Assembly: GCF_007570835.1 (NCBI RefSeq)
Contig: NZ_SUNC01000001.1
Span: 248,001-312,000, forward strand
Length of the DNA stretch: 64,000 nucleotides
Direction of reading: 5' to 3'
Source of the DNA: Croceicoccus sediminis
GTDB taxonomy: Bacteria; Pseudomonadota; Alphaproteobacteria; Sphingomonadales; Sphingomonadaceae
A program made the translations under genes and the position numbers. How positions within the stretch are numbered: position 1 is the stretch's first letter; each line of letters begins with the position of its first letter. Shown piece by piece: positions 9,804 through 20,006 of this stretch. The notes below the pieces were generated by a model. It was given only the letters and a program-made list of their open reading frames with translations, ran no database searches and was not told the DNA's origin.

Positions 9804-9817
9804 TTGATATTTGTCAA
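9804..9817. promoter_or_regulatory. FNR/FixK-like box
   Basis: TTGAT-ATTT-GTCAA matches the CRP/FNR-family dyad (TTGAT-N4-ATCAA) at nine of ten positions. It lies 35 bases before the ABC transporter ATG and on the other side of the candidate sRNA, so it could control either. The spacing to the start of the transporter gene is short. Confidence 0.35.
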
Positions 9818-9851
9818 ATGCGCGTTTTTCCTCGCATCTTGCATCACGGGA

Positions 9852-10835
9852 ATGAAGGCACACATTGCCGCAGTGACTGATCCAATCCTGAAAATCACCG
9901 GACTCGACAAGACTTACCCCGGGCGCGGCGCGGCCCCGGCGGTCAAGGCGCTCGACAATGTCGATCTTGAAATCCGCAAGGGCGAGATTTTCGCCCTGCT
10001 CGGCCCCAACGGTGCGGGCAAGACGACGCTGATCGGTGCGGTCTGCGGACTGGTGCGGCCGACCGGCGGGACGATCGAGGCTTTCGGCAAGGATCTTCAT
10101 CGCGACTGGCGGAATATCCGCTCGCGCATTGGGCTGGTTCCCCAGGAAATGGCGGTCGACATCTTCGATACCGTGATCCGCTCGGTCCGGTATTCGCGCG
10201 GTCTGTTCGGCAGGCCTGCCGACGAAAAGCGGATCGAGGAAGTCCTGCGCGCCCTGTCGCTGTGGGACAAGCGCGATGCCGAACTGCGGATGCTTTCAGG
10301 CGGCATGAAGCGGCGCGTGCTGATCGCAAAGGCATTGGCGCACGACCCGGACCTCTTGTTCCTCGACGAACCGACGGCGGGCGTCGATGTCGAACTGCGC
10401 CGCGATATGTGGCGGCAGATCGACATCCTGCGCGAACTGGGCGTCACGATCATTCTCACCACGCACTACATCGAAGAGGCCGAGGAAATGGCCGACCGTG
10501 TCGGCGTGATCGACAATGGGCGGATTCTGCTGGTCGACGACAAGGCAGCGATCATGACCCGCCTTGGCCGGACCGAGGCGAGCTTTGCCCTGAACGAGCC
10601 GATGCTCGAAATCCCGCCCACGATCATGCGCGAGGGCCTTAGCCTTTCGGAAGAAGGGCGTGTTCTGGTGTTCCGCGGCGGCGACGGAGCAGGGGGCGGC
10701 AAGGAGGCTGTCGCCGAAGTGGCGCAGCAACTGGCGCGTCAGGGCATCGGATATTCCGCGATAGACATGCGCGAATCGAGCCTTGAGGATATTTTCGTAA
10801 AGCTTGTCGAAGACCAGCCGGAGATCGCGGCATGA
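9852..10835 (+). CDS. ABC transporter ATP-binding protein (ABC-2 exporter type)
   Basis: This is the nucleotide-binding subunit of a two-gene exporter. Walker A GPNGAGKT (about 51-58), the Q-loop VPQE, signature LSGGMKRR (about 148-155), Walker [11 protein letters not shown] and the switch His in [14 protein letters not shown] are all present. The long C-terminal part (about 240-327) resembles the extension of YadG/DrrA-like ATPases. The ATG at 9852 is the likely start; the GTG at 9873 is an alternative. It overlaps the permease gene by four bases (ATGA). The substrate (lipid, polysaccharide or drug) cannot be told. Confidence 0.88.
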   Translation: MKAHIAAVTDPILKITGLDKTYPGRGAAPAVKALDNVDLEIRKGEIFALLGPNGAGKTTLIGAVCGLVRPTGGTIEAFGKDLHRDWRNIRSRIGLVPQEMAVDIFDTVIRSVRYSRGLFGRPADEKRIEEVLRALSLWDKRDAELRMLSGGMKRRVLIAKALAHDPDLLFLDEPTAGVDVELRRDMWRQIDILRELGVTIILTTHYIEEAEEMADRVGVIDNGRILLVDDKAAIMTRLGRTEASFALNEPMLEIPPTIMREGLSLSEEGRVLVFRGGDGAGGGKEAVAEVAQQLARQGIGYSAIDMRESSLEDIFVKLVEDQPEIAA

Positions 10836-11605
10836 CGATGGGTTTCAACGCCCGCAGCGCATGGGCGATCTACAAACGCGAACTCGCGCGGGCATGGCGT
10901 ACCGTTTTCGGCACGATCATTTCGCCCGTGCTGACCACGTGCCTTTATTTCATCGTCTTCGGCGCAGCCATCGGATCGCGCATGACCGACATCGGCGGCG
11001 TGAACTACGGCGCGTTCATCGTGCCGGGCCTGTTGCTGCTCACGCTCTTGTCGGAAAGCACGTCGAACGGCAGTTTCGGCATTTACATGCCGCGCTTTAC
11101 CGGCGCGATCTACGAATTGCTGTCCGCGCCGGTCAGCGTGGCCGAAACGCTGGTCGGCTTCGTCGGTGCCGCAGTGACCAAGTCGCTGATCATCGCGGTG
11201 ATCATCCTGGCGACAGCAACGTTGTTCGTCGATTACACCATCGCACACCCCTTCCTGGCCTTCGTCTATATCGTGCTCGTCGCGTCCTCGTTCTCCCTGT
11301 TCGGGTTCATCCTGGGCCTGTGGGCTGACGGGTTCGAGAAGCTGCAGATGGTGCCATTGCTGGTTCTCACGCCGCTGACGTTCCTGGGCGGTACGTTCTA
11401 TTCGATCGACATGCTGGCCGAACCGTGGCGCACGGTCGCGCTGTTCAATCCGATCGTCTACCTCGTCTCCGGCCTGCGCTGGACGTTCTTCGAACAGTCG
11501 GACGTGACGATCGGGGTCGCTTTCGTCGCGACCGCCGGGTTCCTGGCGCTGTGCATCGGCATCATCAGCTGGATTTTCCGCACCGGGTGGCGATTGCGCG
11601 ACTGA
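10832..11605 (+). CDS. ABC-2 type transporter permease
   Basis: This is the membrane subunit paired with the preceding ATPase. The 257-residue protein has about six hydrophobic segments. It carries the ABC-2 pattern of a cytosolic N-terminus ([32 protein letters not shown]) and a C-terminal stretch ([22 protein letters not shown], here [24 protein letters not shown]). This motif set is shared with YadH and NodJ. Start and upstream stop overlap as ATGA, so the subunits are translated together. Confidence 0.88.
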   Translation: MTMGFNARSAWAIYKRELARAWRTVFGTIISPVLTTCLYFIVFGAAIGSRMTDIGGVNYGAFIVPGLLLLTLLSESTSNGSFGIYMPRFTGAIYELLSAPVSVAETLVGFVGAAVTKSLIIAVIILATATLFVDYTIAHPFLAFVYIVLVASSFSLFGFILGLWADGFEKLQMVPLLVLTPLTFLGGTFYSIDMLAEPWRTVALFNPIVYLVSGLRWTFFEQSDVTIGVAFVATAGFLALCIGIISWIFRTGWRLRD

Positions 11606-11623
11606 TTTGCTAGCGGCTCGCCC

Positions 11624-12562
11624 ATGAAACGGACAGCCGCACTCTCAACCGCCTTTCTTGCCCTTGCCCTTCCTGCCGCCGCGCAGGCAAAGTTGCCCGA
11701 ACCCGTCCTGAAGATGATCGCCGCCGCAGAGGCGACGGGCGATGAAGAGCAGGTGGCCGCCGTCTATGCCGCGGCCGAGGCAGCCTATCCGCAAGAAGTA
11801 GAGACACTGGCCGTTCGCAAGGCCAGGTTCGACGGCCTGGCCGAAAAGCGGGCTGAGATCGTAGAGCTTCGCGAAAAGGAAGCGATCCGCAAGGCTGGCC
11901 TGTTCGAATACTGGAAAGGGAGGGGCGAGTTGGGCGCGATCCGCGCGACCGGCAATAGCGACGACCTTGGACTTACCGCGGCGCTTGGCCTTGAACGCGT
12001 CGGCATCGACTGGCGCCACAAGGTTGCCGCGCAGGCCGACTATCAGCGAAGCGATGGCGATACGACGCGTGAGCGCTTCCTGTTATCTTACGAGCCGAAC
12101 TTCAATATCGCGGACAACAGCTTCATCTTCGGCCTTGGTCAGGCAGAGCGGGACAGAATCCAGGGTTATTCCTCGCGCTTCTCGATCTCGGGCGGGCTTG
12201 GCCATCGCTTCTTCGACCGCGAAGACCTGAGCTTTCAGGTAAAGGCCGGTCCGGCATGGCGTACCAGCAAGATCCGCGACGACGTCGAACCCGGTTCGGA
12301 CCGTGAGAGCTATTTCGCAGGGCTCGCCGCGATGGATTTCGCCTGGCAATTCGCACCGACGCTGAAATTCACCCAGAACGCCAGCGCCTTCGTGCAGAGC
12401 GGAAACGACACTTATACCAGCCTGACGGGCATCGAGGCAGAAATGGGCAGCGGGCTTTCGGCGCGGCTGTCCTATCGCATCCTGCACGATACGAGTCCGC
12501 CCGACGATTCGGTAAAGACCGACACGCTTTCGCGCATCACGCTGATCTACGATTTCCAGTAA
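11624..12562 (+). CDS. DUF481 outer-membrane beta-barrel protein
   Basis: A signal peptide (MKRTAALSTAFLALALPAAAQA) precedes an alpha-helical Ala/Glu-rich segment (about residues 25-95). From about residue 105 a barrel-like region of alternating strands follows, beginning GELGAIRATGNSDDLGLTAALGLER and ending in the aromatic-terminal strand TLIYDFQ, as outer-membrane proteins do. This matches DUF481 (YdiY-like) proteins, whose role is unclear. It follows the permease by 18 bases, so it might belong to the same transcript, perhaps in envelope homeostasis. Confidence 0.8.
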   Translation: MKRTAALSTAFLALALPAAAQAKLPEPVLKMIAAAEATGDEEQVAAVYAAAEAAYPQEVETLAVRKARFDGLAEKRAEIVELREKEAIRKAGLFEYWKGRGELGAIRATGNSDDLGLTAALGLERVGIDWRHKVAAQADYQRSDGDTTRERFLLSYEPNFNIADNSFIFGLGQAERDRIQGYSSRFSISGGLGHRFFDREDLSFQVKAGPAWRTSKIRDDVEPGSDRESYFAGLAAMDFAWQFAPTLKFTQNASAFVQSGNDTYTSLTGIEAEMGSGLSARLSYRILHDTSPPDDSVKTDTLSRITLIYDFQ

Positions 12563-12567
12563 CCGGA

Positions 12568-13329
12568 TCAGCCGGGGAAGAACCAGCCGTAGATCAGCTT
12601 TGCGGTCAGCAGGACGCTGATCGTTACGAGCAGGGGGCGGATCAGTTTCGCGCCGTGTTTTACGGCAAACTTCGATCCGATCCACGAACCGACCATGGAC
12701 CCAACGGCCATACACAGGCCCAGCGTCCAGATGATCTTGCCGCCCAGCGCGAAGACGATGACGCTGGCTATGTTCGTGACCATGTTGAACAGCTTGGCAT
12801 GGCCTGTTGCCGCGGTAAGCCCTTCACCGCGAAGGCCGACGAGCGATGCAGCGAAGAAACCGCCGGTGCCGGGGCCGAAGAACCCGTCATAGAATCCGAT
12901 CGCGCCGCCAACGGGGGCATAGCCCTTGCGGCTGACGAGTTCGTGCGATTTCGTGTCGTCCATGCGGGGCGAAAAGATGACATAGGCCGCAACCCCCATC
13001 AGCAGGAGCGGCACGACCAGTTCCAGCACACGGGTCGATATCTGCTGCACCAACAAGGACCCAATCGCCGCGCCGACGAAGGCGATGAGGGCAAGCCACT
13101 TTTCCTTGCGCCATTCGACAAGCCCGGCCCGCGAATAATTGCGAAACGCCATCGATGTCGCCCCGAGCGCGTTGATCTTGTTCGTACCCAGCGCCAGCGA
13201 CGGCGGCAGCCCGGCAAAAAGCAGCGATGGCATCATGACCAGCCCGCCGCCACCGGCGACCGAATCGAGAAAGCCGGTAAACACGGCCAGAAGAGGCAGG
13301 GCGATAAACAGCCAGGGTTCGATTTCCAT
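12568..13329 (-). CDS. TSUP family membrane transporter (TauE/SafE, YfcA-like)
   Basis: This is a predicted sulfite/sulfonate or other small-anion permease with eight or so membrane segments in 253 residues. The duplicated TSUP pattern is visible: DSVAGGGGLVMMPSLLFAGLPPSLALGTNKINA in the first half and GFYDGFFGPGTGGFFAASLVGLRG in the second. These are the conserved glycine-rich re-entrant motifs. It is convergent with the DUF481 gene (5-base gap) and divergent from alkB. The substrate is not predictable. Confidence 0.88.
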   Translation of the reverse strand: MEIEPWLFIALPLLAVFTGFLDSVAGGGGLVMMPSLLFAGLPPSLALGTNKINALGATSMAFRNYSRAGLVEWRKEKWLALIAFVGAAIGSLLVQQISTRVLELVVPLLLMGVAAYVIFSPRMDDTKSHELVSRKGYAPVGGAIGFYDGFFGPGTGGFFAASLVGLRGEGLTAATGHAKLFNMVTNIASVIVFALGGKIIWTLGLCMAVGSMVGSWIGSKFAVKHGAKLIRPLLVTISVLLTAKLIYGWFFPG

Positions 13330-13399
13330 GCGCCCTCCATAGCCGAGCCTGCACCGGACGAAAGCTGGTCTTTCGTCGCTTTCACACCATATTCGGATC

Positions 13400-13972
13400 G
13401 TGACGATACAATTCGATCTCTTCGGGGCCGGAAAGCAGGAGCCGCCTGTGCCGGGCCTTTCGCTATCGGACAGGCTAGTCGATGCAGAGGGTGACGCGCG
13501 GCTTTGCGCATTGATCGACGCGACCGGACTGTCTCCATTCCGCTTTCAGCAATGGACCGGCAAGCGGATGACGCGGTCGTTCGGGTGGCATTACGATTTC
13601 GAAGGTGGCGGCATCGCGAGGGCCGAACCGATGCCGGAATGGCTGCTGGCGATGCGAGACCGTGCCGCAGGATGGTTCGATGACGATCCGACTCTTTACG
13701 AACAGGCGCTGCTGATCCGTTACGATCGCGGAGCGGGGATCGGTTGGCACCGTGACAGACCGCAATTCGGGCGCGTTATCGGACTCTCGCTCGGCTCACC
13801 GGCCACGATGCGGCTGCGCAGGCGCAGTGGTGGCGGATTTGAACGTGCCAGTTTTGCACTCGAGCCCGGCCACGCCTACCGCCTCGATGGGCCGGCCCGG
13901 AGAGATTGGGAACATTCGATCGTGCCGATGGAACGGCCGCGCTGGTCGATCACGTTCAGGACACTGGCCTGA
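13400..13972 (+). CDS. AlkB-like 2-oxoglutarate/Fe(II) dioxygenase
   Basis: This is an alpha-ketoglutarate-dependent oxygenase of the AlkB fold that probably removes methyl groups from DNA or RNA bases. The iron-binding facial triad is readable: H-x-D in IGWHRDRPQF and the distal His in WEHSIVPM. The 2-oxoglutarate-binding Arg follows in RPRWSITFRT. LLIRYDRGAGIGWH and IGLSLGSPATMRLRR also fit the ALKBH2-like subgroup. Length is 190 residues, with a GTG start at 13400. Confidence 0.88.
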   Translation: MTIQFDLFGAGKQEPPVPGLSLSDRLVDAEGDARLCALIDATGLSPFRFQQWTGKRMTRSFGWHYDFEGGGIARAEPMPEWLLAMRDRAAGWFDDDPTLYEQALLIRYDRGAGIGWHRDRPQFGRVIGLSLGSPATMRLRRRSGGGFERASFALEPGHAYRLDGPARRDWEHSIVPMERPRWSITFRTLA

Positions 13973-13986
13973 CATGCTGGTCCTGA

Positions 13987-15168
<1,182 letters not shown>

Positions 15169-15357
15169 TCAGGCGGCAAGGGGGGCATCGTCTTCGGGTG
15201 AATTGCGCACCTGCAACTGCGTATCGCGATACTTGAAGAACTGCCCGCTGGCCTTGTCATAGTAACCGGCACCGATTCCTGCCGCCTGCTTCATCGCAAG
15301 GTTCAGTTCGGGGTACCATTTGCCGATCCGGTTTGGCGTGATGAAACGGTATTCCAT
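15169..15357 (-). CDS. Small conserved-looking hypothetical protein (62 aa)
   Basis: The ATG at 15357 opens a soluble 62-residue protein, MEYRFITPNRIGKWYPELNL onward, with GAGYYDKASGQFFKYRDTQLQV and an acidic tail. It directly abuts the tgt stop and lies on the opposite strand. The frame extends upstream, but that part overlaps the rpsD terminator and looks non-coding. I do not recognise a named family. The well-formed start and sensible amino-acid use suggest it is real. Confidence 0.6.
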   Translation of the reverse strand: MEYRFITPNRIGKWYPELNLAMKQAAGIGAGYYDKASGQFFKYRDTQLQVRNSPEDDAPLAA

Positions 15358-15444
15358 AGTGCTGGATAAATGCTTGATGGCGCCCGGAGGTTCCCGGCCA
15401 AGGCGTTGATCGCATTGCAGAAATGATGGTGCAGTGCACAAATG

Positions 15445-15471
15445 AAAAAGGGCGGGAAGACCCGCCCTTTT
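15445..15471. terminator. Bidirectional terminator (rpsD end)
   Basis: GGGCGGG (15450-15456), an AAGA loop and CCCGCCC (15461-15467) are flanked by five A on the left and four T on the right. On the minus strand it follows the rpsD stop by about 30 bases and is the obvious end of that transcript. Confidence 0.85.
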
Positions 15472-15499
15472 CCGTGAATTCGTGTGGTTACCCGACTGA

Positions 15500-16114
15500 T
15501 CAGCGCGAGTAGAACTCGACGACCAGGTTCGGTTCCATGCGGACCGGATAGGGCACTTCGTCAAGCGTCGGAACGCGGGTGAAGGTCACCTTGTCGTTGC
15601 CGTCGGTGGCGACGTAGTCGGGGATCTCACGCTCAGGCAGGCTCTGCGCTTCGATGATGAGCGCCATTTCCTTGGCCTTGCTGCCGAGGCTGATGACGTC
15701 ACCGACGCGGATGCGGCGCGAGGGGATGTTGCACTTCACGCCGTTCACGAGGATGTGCCCGTGGTTGACGATCTGGCGGGCCGAGAAGACGGTCGGCGCG
15801 AACTTGGCGCGGTAGACGATCATGTCGAGGCGCTGTTCCAGCAGGCCGATCAGGTTCTGGCTGGTGTCGCCCTTCATCTTCGACGCGTCGAGGTAGGTCG
15901 CCTTGAACTGCTTTTCGGTCACGTCGCCGTAGTAGCCCTTGAGCTTCTGCTTGGCGCGCAGCTGCAGGCCATAGTCGCTGACCTTGCTCTTGCGGCGCTG
16001 ACCATGCTGGCCGGGGCCGTAGGAACGCTTGTTGACCGGGCTGTTCGGGCGGCCCCAGATGTTCTCGCCCATGCGACGGTCGAGTTTATGCTTGGCGCGG
16101 GTGCGCTTCGTCAT
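15500..16114 (-). CDS. rpsD: 30S ribosomal protein S4
   Basis: S4 is the primary 16S rRNA-binding assembly protein and, in many bacteria, a translational repressor. The 204-residue product starts [21 protein letters not shown]. It contains the S4 RNA-binding domain (about 95-155: [20 protein letters not shown], then [22 protein letters not shown]) and ends VEFYSR. The ATG at 16114 was chosen over one four codons upstream because it gives the standard N-terminus. It stands alone, with a long structured leader. Confidence 0.97.
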   Translation of the reverse strand: MTKRTRAKHKLDRRMGENIWGRPNSPVNKRSYGPGQHGQRRKSKVSDYGLQLRAKQKLKGYYGDVTEKQFKATYLDASKMKGDTSQNLIGLLEQRLDMIVYRAKFAPTVFSARQIVNHGHILVNGVKCNIPSRRIRVGDVISLGSKAKEMALIIEAQSLPEREIPDYVATDGNDKVTFTRVPTLDEVPYPVRMEPNLVVEFYSR

Positions 16115-16172
16115 GGTATTCTCCAATATGCTGTCCCCGCCACCATGGCAGGGCCAAAGCCCGGCATCGCAC

Positions 16173-16193
16173 CGACTGGCCTTCTGCCAGTCG
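16173..16193 (-). promoter_or_regulatory. Hairpin in the rpsD leader
   Basis: CGACTGGC (16173-16180) pairs with GCCAGTCG (16186-16193) around a 5-base loop, in the middle of the roughly 140-nt leader of rpsD. It might serve S4 autoregulation, but it does not match a leader structure I can name. Confidence 0.3.
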
Positions 16194-16268
16194 CGGCCAC
16201 CGCTTCACCGGGGTGCGGGGCCTATCGGGAACGGACCTGTAGCAGGCCCGGCCGACGTGGATGCGCGC

Positions 16269-16296
16269 CCCTTAAAGGAAAGCGGCGTGGTGTCAA
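16269..16296 (-). promoter_or_regulatory. Promoter for rpsD
   Basis: On the minus strand TTGACA (16296-16291) is followed after 16 bases by TAAGGG (16274-16269). The -35 element is perfect. It would start a transcript about 145 bases before the rpsD ATG. Confidence 0.5.
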
Positions 16297-16346
16297 GCGA
16301 AACGGGCACTCGACACGGGCGCGGGGCTTGGGCAAAGCGCGCTCCT

Positions 16347-16658
16347 ATGAACACACCTTTCAAGTCGCCGGAAAACTGTGAAACGATGGCCGAGGTGCGG
16401 GTTGGCGTCGATGCGACCGACCGTGCCTTGATTGATCTGCTGGCCACCCGTTTCGGCTTCATGCGGGCCGCTGCCCGGATCAAGGCCGAGCGGTCAGAAG
16501 TCCGCGATGAAGATCGCAAGGCCGCGGTGATCCGCGCCGCCATGAACGAGGCGCTGGAAAAGGGCGTGCCCGTCGGCCTGATCGCAAAGATCTGGGAAGA
16601 GCTGGTCGAAACTTCGATAGCCTACGAGATGGAGGAATGGGACCGCATCCGGTCCTGA
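16347..16658 (+). CDS. Chorismate mutase, AroQ class
   Basis: This small all-helical enzyme of the CM_2 family would convert chorismate to prephenate (or act as the related isochorismate-pyruvate lyase). The 103-residue product has the expected three-helix pattern: VGVDATDRALIDLLATRFGFMRAAARIKAE, then VRDEDRKAAVIRAAMNEALEKG, then LIAKIWEELVETSIAYEMEEWD. The conserved Arg and Lys of helix 1 are present. The ATG at 16347 is used here; MAEVRVG at 16386 is an alternative. It is divergent from rpsD. Confidence 0.85.
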   Translation: MNTPFKSPENCETMAEVRVGVDATDRALIDLLATRFGFMRAAARIKAERSEVRDEDRKAAVIRAAMNEALEKGVPVGLIAKIWEELVETSIAYEMEEWDRIRS

Positions 16659-16677
16659 TCCGGCCCTTCCCGATCGG

Positions 16678-17394
16678 TCAGGTCTTGTCCCGTTTACCCA
16701 GCGCGGAAAGCATGCCGCGCATCGTTCGCACTTCCAAGTGGTTCCAGCCCGGCTTCGTCAGCATGTTGCGAAGCGTGCGGCGGGTCGCGGCGGCGCGGCT
16801 TTCGGGAAAGAAATAGCCCTTGGGCTCCAGCAGGGCTTCCAACTGCGCGATCATGCCGTCCAGCTGGTCCTGCGGGGCAGGGGGCAGTACTTCCTCCTGC
16901 GTGGGCTGCGCCAGAACCGAATTGGCAGTCTTTGACCATTCGTAGGCCATAAGGATCACGGCCTGCGCAAGGTTGAGCGAGCCGAATTCCGGATTGATCG
17001 GCACCGTTACAATATTACGTGCAATCGCGACGTCGTCTGTTTCCAGTCCCGACCTTTCCGGACCGAACAGGATCGCGTGACGGCCGCTGGCGGTCGCCAT
17101 CTCGCGCGCGGCTTCCTCTGGGGTCAGCACGGGCTTCGTCACGCCGCGCTTGCGCACGGTCGTGGCGTGGACGTGCTCGCAATCGGCAACCGCGTCGGCC
17201 ACGGTTTCAAAGACCTGCGCCTTTTCCAGAACGATGTCCGCGCCGCTGGCGGCAGGGCCCGCGCTGGGATTCGGCCAGCCGTCGCGCGGTGAAACCAGTC
17301 GCATTTCGGCCAGGCCGAAGTTCAGCATGGCGCGTGCGGCCTTGCCGATATTCTCGCCCAATTGCGGGCGAACGAGGACGATCACGGGTTTCAT
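16678..17394 (-). CDS. trmJ: tRNA/rRNA 2'-O-methyltransferase (TrmJ-like, SPOUT)
   Basis: This knotted SAM-dependent methyltransferase probably modifies position 32 of tRNAs. All three SPOUT motifs are visible: NIGKAARAMLNFG near the N-terminus, ILFGPERSGL in the middle and PINPEFGSLNLAQAV after it, followed by a C-terminal helical extension. The 238-residue length fits TrmJ. It sits three bases after the nrdR stop in the operon glyA-small ORF-nrdR-trmJ. Confidence 0.87.
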   Translation of the reverse strand: MKPVIVLVRPQLGENIGKAARAMLNFGLAEMRLVSPRDGWPNPSAGPAASGADIVLEKAQVFETVADAVADCEHVHATTVRKRGVTKPVLTPEEAAREMATASGRHAILFGPERSGLETDDVAIARNIVTVPINPEFGSLNLAQAVILMAYEWSKTANSVLAQPTQEEVLPPAPQDQLDGMIAQLEALLEPKGYFFPESRAAATRRTLRNMLTKPGWNHLEVRTMRGMLSALGKRDKT

Positions 17395-17397
17395 GGC

Positions 17398-17859
17398 TCA
17401 GTCCTGCGCCGCGTCGCGCACGGTTTCGGCGAACTGGGCAAAGTCCTGCGCCTCGGAAAATTCGCGATAGACGCTGGCGAAACGAATGTAGGCGACCGGG
17501 TCCAGCTGACGCAGGCCTTCCATCACCATTTCGCCGATCTCGGCTGCCTTGATCTCGCTTTCCCCGCGGGTTTCGATCTGGCGCTGCACGCCCGAAACCA
17601 GCCGGTCGACGCGGTCCTGTTCGATACCCCGCTTGCGACAGGCCAGGTTGACGGCGAGTTCCAGCTTCGTGCGGTCGAACACCTCGCGGCGATCACCACT
17701 TTTCAGCACGAATATCTCGCGCAGCTGAATGCGTTCGAAAGTCGTGAACCTTGCGCCGCAGCCTTCGCATTGACGACGCCTGCGGATAGCCGCGCCGTCT
17801 TCTGCGGGGCGGCTATCCTTTACCTGGCTCGATTCATTGGCACAGAACGGGCAGCGCAA
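17398..17859 (-). CDS. nrdR: Transcriptional repressor NrdR
   Basis: NrdR represses ribonucleotide reductase genes by binding NrdR boxes and sensing ATP/dATP through an ATP-cone. The zinc ribbon CPFC...CEGCGARF sits in the first 35 residues, then the ATP-cone follows ([23 protein letters not shown]). The start is a TTG at 17859, giving LRCPFCANE, with AAGGA at the right distance; no ATG gives the canonical N-terminus. Length is 153 residues. Confidence 0.93.
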   Translation of the reverse strand: MRCPFCANESSQVKDSRPAEDGAAIRRRRQCEGCGARFTTFERIQLREIFVLKSGDRREVFDRTKLELAVNLACRKRGIEQDRVDRLVSGVQRQIETRGESEIKAAEIGEMVMEGLRQLDPVAYIRFASVYREFSEAQDFAQFAETVRDAAQD

Positions 17860-17869
17860 GTCGTGTCCT

Positions 17870-18031
17870 TCAGATCTTGCCCTTGGCCTTCGCGTAGCCG
17901 AGCCCGCCGCCGACGATACCGCCGATGATGGGGCCAACGAAGGGCACGGGAATCGCGATAAGCGCACCGATCGCGCCCCATTTCAGGGCGGTCTTGGTTT
18001 CGGGCGTCATCTGGTTGCCGTTCTCGGCCAT
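17870..18031 (-). CDS. Small glycine-rich membrane protein (53 aa)
   Basis: An ATG at 18031 with a strong AAGGAG site opens a 53-residue protein. It has a hydrophilic N-terminus ([19 protein letters not shown]) and one or two glycine-zipper hydrophobic segments ([28 protein letters not shown]). It lies between glyA and nrdR with 10-base gaps, so it is probably co-transcribed. I know no specific function. Longer in-frame starts upstream fall inside glyA antisense-like sequence and are unlikely. Confidence 0.7.
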   Translation of the reverse strand: MAENGNQMTPETKTALKWGAIGALIAIPVPFVGPIIGGIVGGGLGYAKAKGKI

Positions 18032-18041
18032 TTGGAACTCC

Positions 18042-19337
18042 TTAGCTGTAGATCGGGAATCGATCGCACAGCTCTTCGACGCGCTGGCGCACGTTCTGTT
18101 CCACTTGGGCGTCACCTTCTTCGCCGCAGCGGGCAAGACCGTCGAGAACGTCGGCGACCATGTGGCCGATCTGGCGGAACTCCTCGGCCCCGAAACCACG
18201 GGTGGTCCCGGCGGGCGAACCGACGCGGATGCCGCTGGTCTTCGTCGGCGGAAGGGGGTCGTTCGGGATGCCGTTCTTGTTGCAGGTGATGCCTGCACGC
18301 TCCAGCGCCTCGTCCGCGTCCTTGCCGGTTACGCCCAGCGGGGTGAGATCGATCAGAGCAAGGTGTGTATCGGTGCCGCCCGACACGACTTCGGCGCCGC
18401 GTTCCTTCAGCGTGGCGGCAAGGACCTGGGCGTTCTCGATGACCTTCTTGGCGTAGTCCTTGAATTCGGGGCGGAGCGCTTCGCCGAATGCAACTGCCTT
18501 GGCGGCGATGACGTGCATCAGCGGGCCGCCCTGAAGACCGGGGAAGACGGCCGAGTTGATCTTCTTGGCCAGCTTCTCGTCATTGGTCAGGATCATGCCC
18601 GAACGCGGACCGCGCAGCGTCTTGTGCGTCGTGGTGGTCGCGATGTGCGCGTGCGGGAAGGGCGAGGGGTGGACGCCAGCGGCCACGAGCCCTGCAAAGT
18701 GCGCCATGTCGACATGCAGCAGCGCGCCGACCTTGTCGGCGATGGCGCGCATGCGGGCAAAGTCGATGATGCGCGGATAGGCGCTGCCGCCTGCGATGAT
18801 CAGTTTGGGCTCATGCTCCAGCGCCAGCGCCTCGACCTCGTCATAATCGATGAGGTGGGTGTCGGGGGTCACGCCGTACTGCACGGCGTTGAACCACTTG
18901 CCCGACAGCGCAGGCTTTGCACCGTGGGTCAGGTGGCCGCCCGCATCGAGGCTCATGCCCAGGATCGTGTCGCCCGGTTTCACCGTGGCGAGAAGCACCG
19001 CGCCGTTCGCCTGCGCGCCGGAGTGCGGCTGAACGTTGGCGAAGCCGCAGCCGAACAGTTCCTTGGCACGCTCAATCGCCAGCGTTTCGACCGCATCGGA
19101 AGGCGCGCAGCCCTGGTAATAACGCTTGCCGGGATACCCCTCGGCATACTTGTTGGTCAGCACCGAGCCCTGCGCCTCAAGCACCGCCTTCGAAACGATG
19201 TTTTCCGATGCGATCAGCTCGATCTGCTTGCGCTCCCGCGCCATTTCGGCGTCGATCGCCTTGGCAATGGCCGGATCGGTCACGGCCAGATCGTCGGTGA
19301 AGAAGCCGGGGGCTCTGATAATGGTATCGGTGGTCAT
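18042..19337 (-). CDS. glyA: Serine hydroxymethyltransferase
   Basis: GlyA interconverts serine plus THF with glycine plus 5,10-methylene-THF, feeding one-carbon metabolism. The 431-residue protein has the PLP-lysine motif [14 protein letters not shown] (Lys near residue 239), [23 protein letters not shown]-type N-terminal motifs, [11 protein letters not shown] and [15 protein letters not shown] near the end. It is first in the run glyA-small ORF-nrdR-trmJ, with rpiB 33 bases upstream. Confidence 0.97.
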   Translation of the reverse strand: MTTDTIIRAPGFFTDDLAVTDPAIAKAIDAEMARERKQIELIASENIVSKAVLEAQGSVLTNKYAEGYPGKRYYQGCAPSDAVETLAIERAKELFGCGFANVQPHSGAQANGAVLLATVKPGDTILGMSLDAGGHLTHGAKPALSGKWFNAVQYGVTPDTHLIDYDEVEALALEHEPKLIIAGGSAYPRIIDFARMRAIADKVGALLHVDMAHFAGLVAAGVHPSPFPHAHIATTTTHKTLRGPRSGMILTNDEKLAKKINSAVFPGLQGGPLMHVIAAKAVAFGEALRPEFKDYAKKVIENAQVLAATLKERGAEVVSGGTDTHLALIDLTPLGVTGKDADEALERAGITCNKNGIPNDPLPPTKTSGIRVGSPAGTTRGFGAEEFRQIGHMVADVLDGLARCGEEGDAQVEQNVRQRVEELCDRFPIYS

Positions 19338-19370
19338 GATCTGGCTCTCACTGAAAAAGGGGGCTGACAG

Positions 19371-19808
19371 TCAGCAGGAGGGGTTCGAAAGCTTGTCGAC
19401 ACGTCCGGCGTGGCGACCCCCGCCGAAGTCTGTCGAAAGAAAGGCGTCAAGGCATGCCTTGGCCATGTCGATGCCGGTCAGGCGGGCACCCATGGCGATG
19501 ACGTTCGCATCGTTGTGTTCGCGGGCCAGCGCGGCCGAAAGCGGTTCGGACACCAGCGCGGAGCGGCACTTGGGATTGCGGTTCACGGCGATCGAAATGC
19601 CAATTCCCGATCCGCACAGCGCGACGCCATATTCGGCCGTCCCGTCCGCCACGACCGAGGCGAGCTTGTAACCGTAATCGGGATAGTCGACGCGGTCCGC
19701 GGTTTCGGGACCGAGATCAGCGACTTCGTGGCCCTGTTCGATCAGGTATTCGCGAAGCGCGGACTTGAGGTCTACGGCGGCGTGATCGGAGGCGATGGCG
19801 ATGCGCAT
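19371..19808 (-). CDS. rpiB: Ribose-5-phosphate isomerase B
   Basis: RpiB interconverts ribose-5-phosphate and ribulose-5-phosphate. The 145-residue product shows the family markers [10 protein letters not shown] at the N-terminus and [15 protein letters not shown] with the catalytic Cys, then [12 protein letters not shown]. The ATG at 19808 gives the canonical MRIAIASDH start; codons open upstream to 19877 are unlikely. It precedes glyA with a 33-base gap. Confidence 0.93.
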   Translation of the reverse strand: MRIAIASDHAAVDLKSALREYLIEQGHEVADLGPETADRVDYPDYGYKLASVVADGTAEYGVALCGSGIGISIAVNRNPKCRSALVSEPLSAALAREHNDANVIAMGARLTGIDMAKACLDAFLSTDFGGGRHAGRVDKLSNPSC

Positions 19809-20006
19809 TTTGTTTCCGTGTCGCAGATGGGATTCGGCTCGCGCCTGCGCATAGTGCGAAGAACGGCGAAAGGCCACCGCTATCGCGGCCTTGCGGGGGA
19901 TAGGGAGCGCCGTGATCCAAATTTACGCTCCAAAACGTGGAACTTAGCCTTCGCGGGATCGCTTCATGCAGGACAGAACAATCCAACGCATGGAAAGGGC
20001 CCGATC

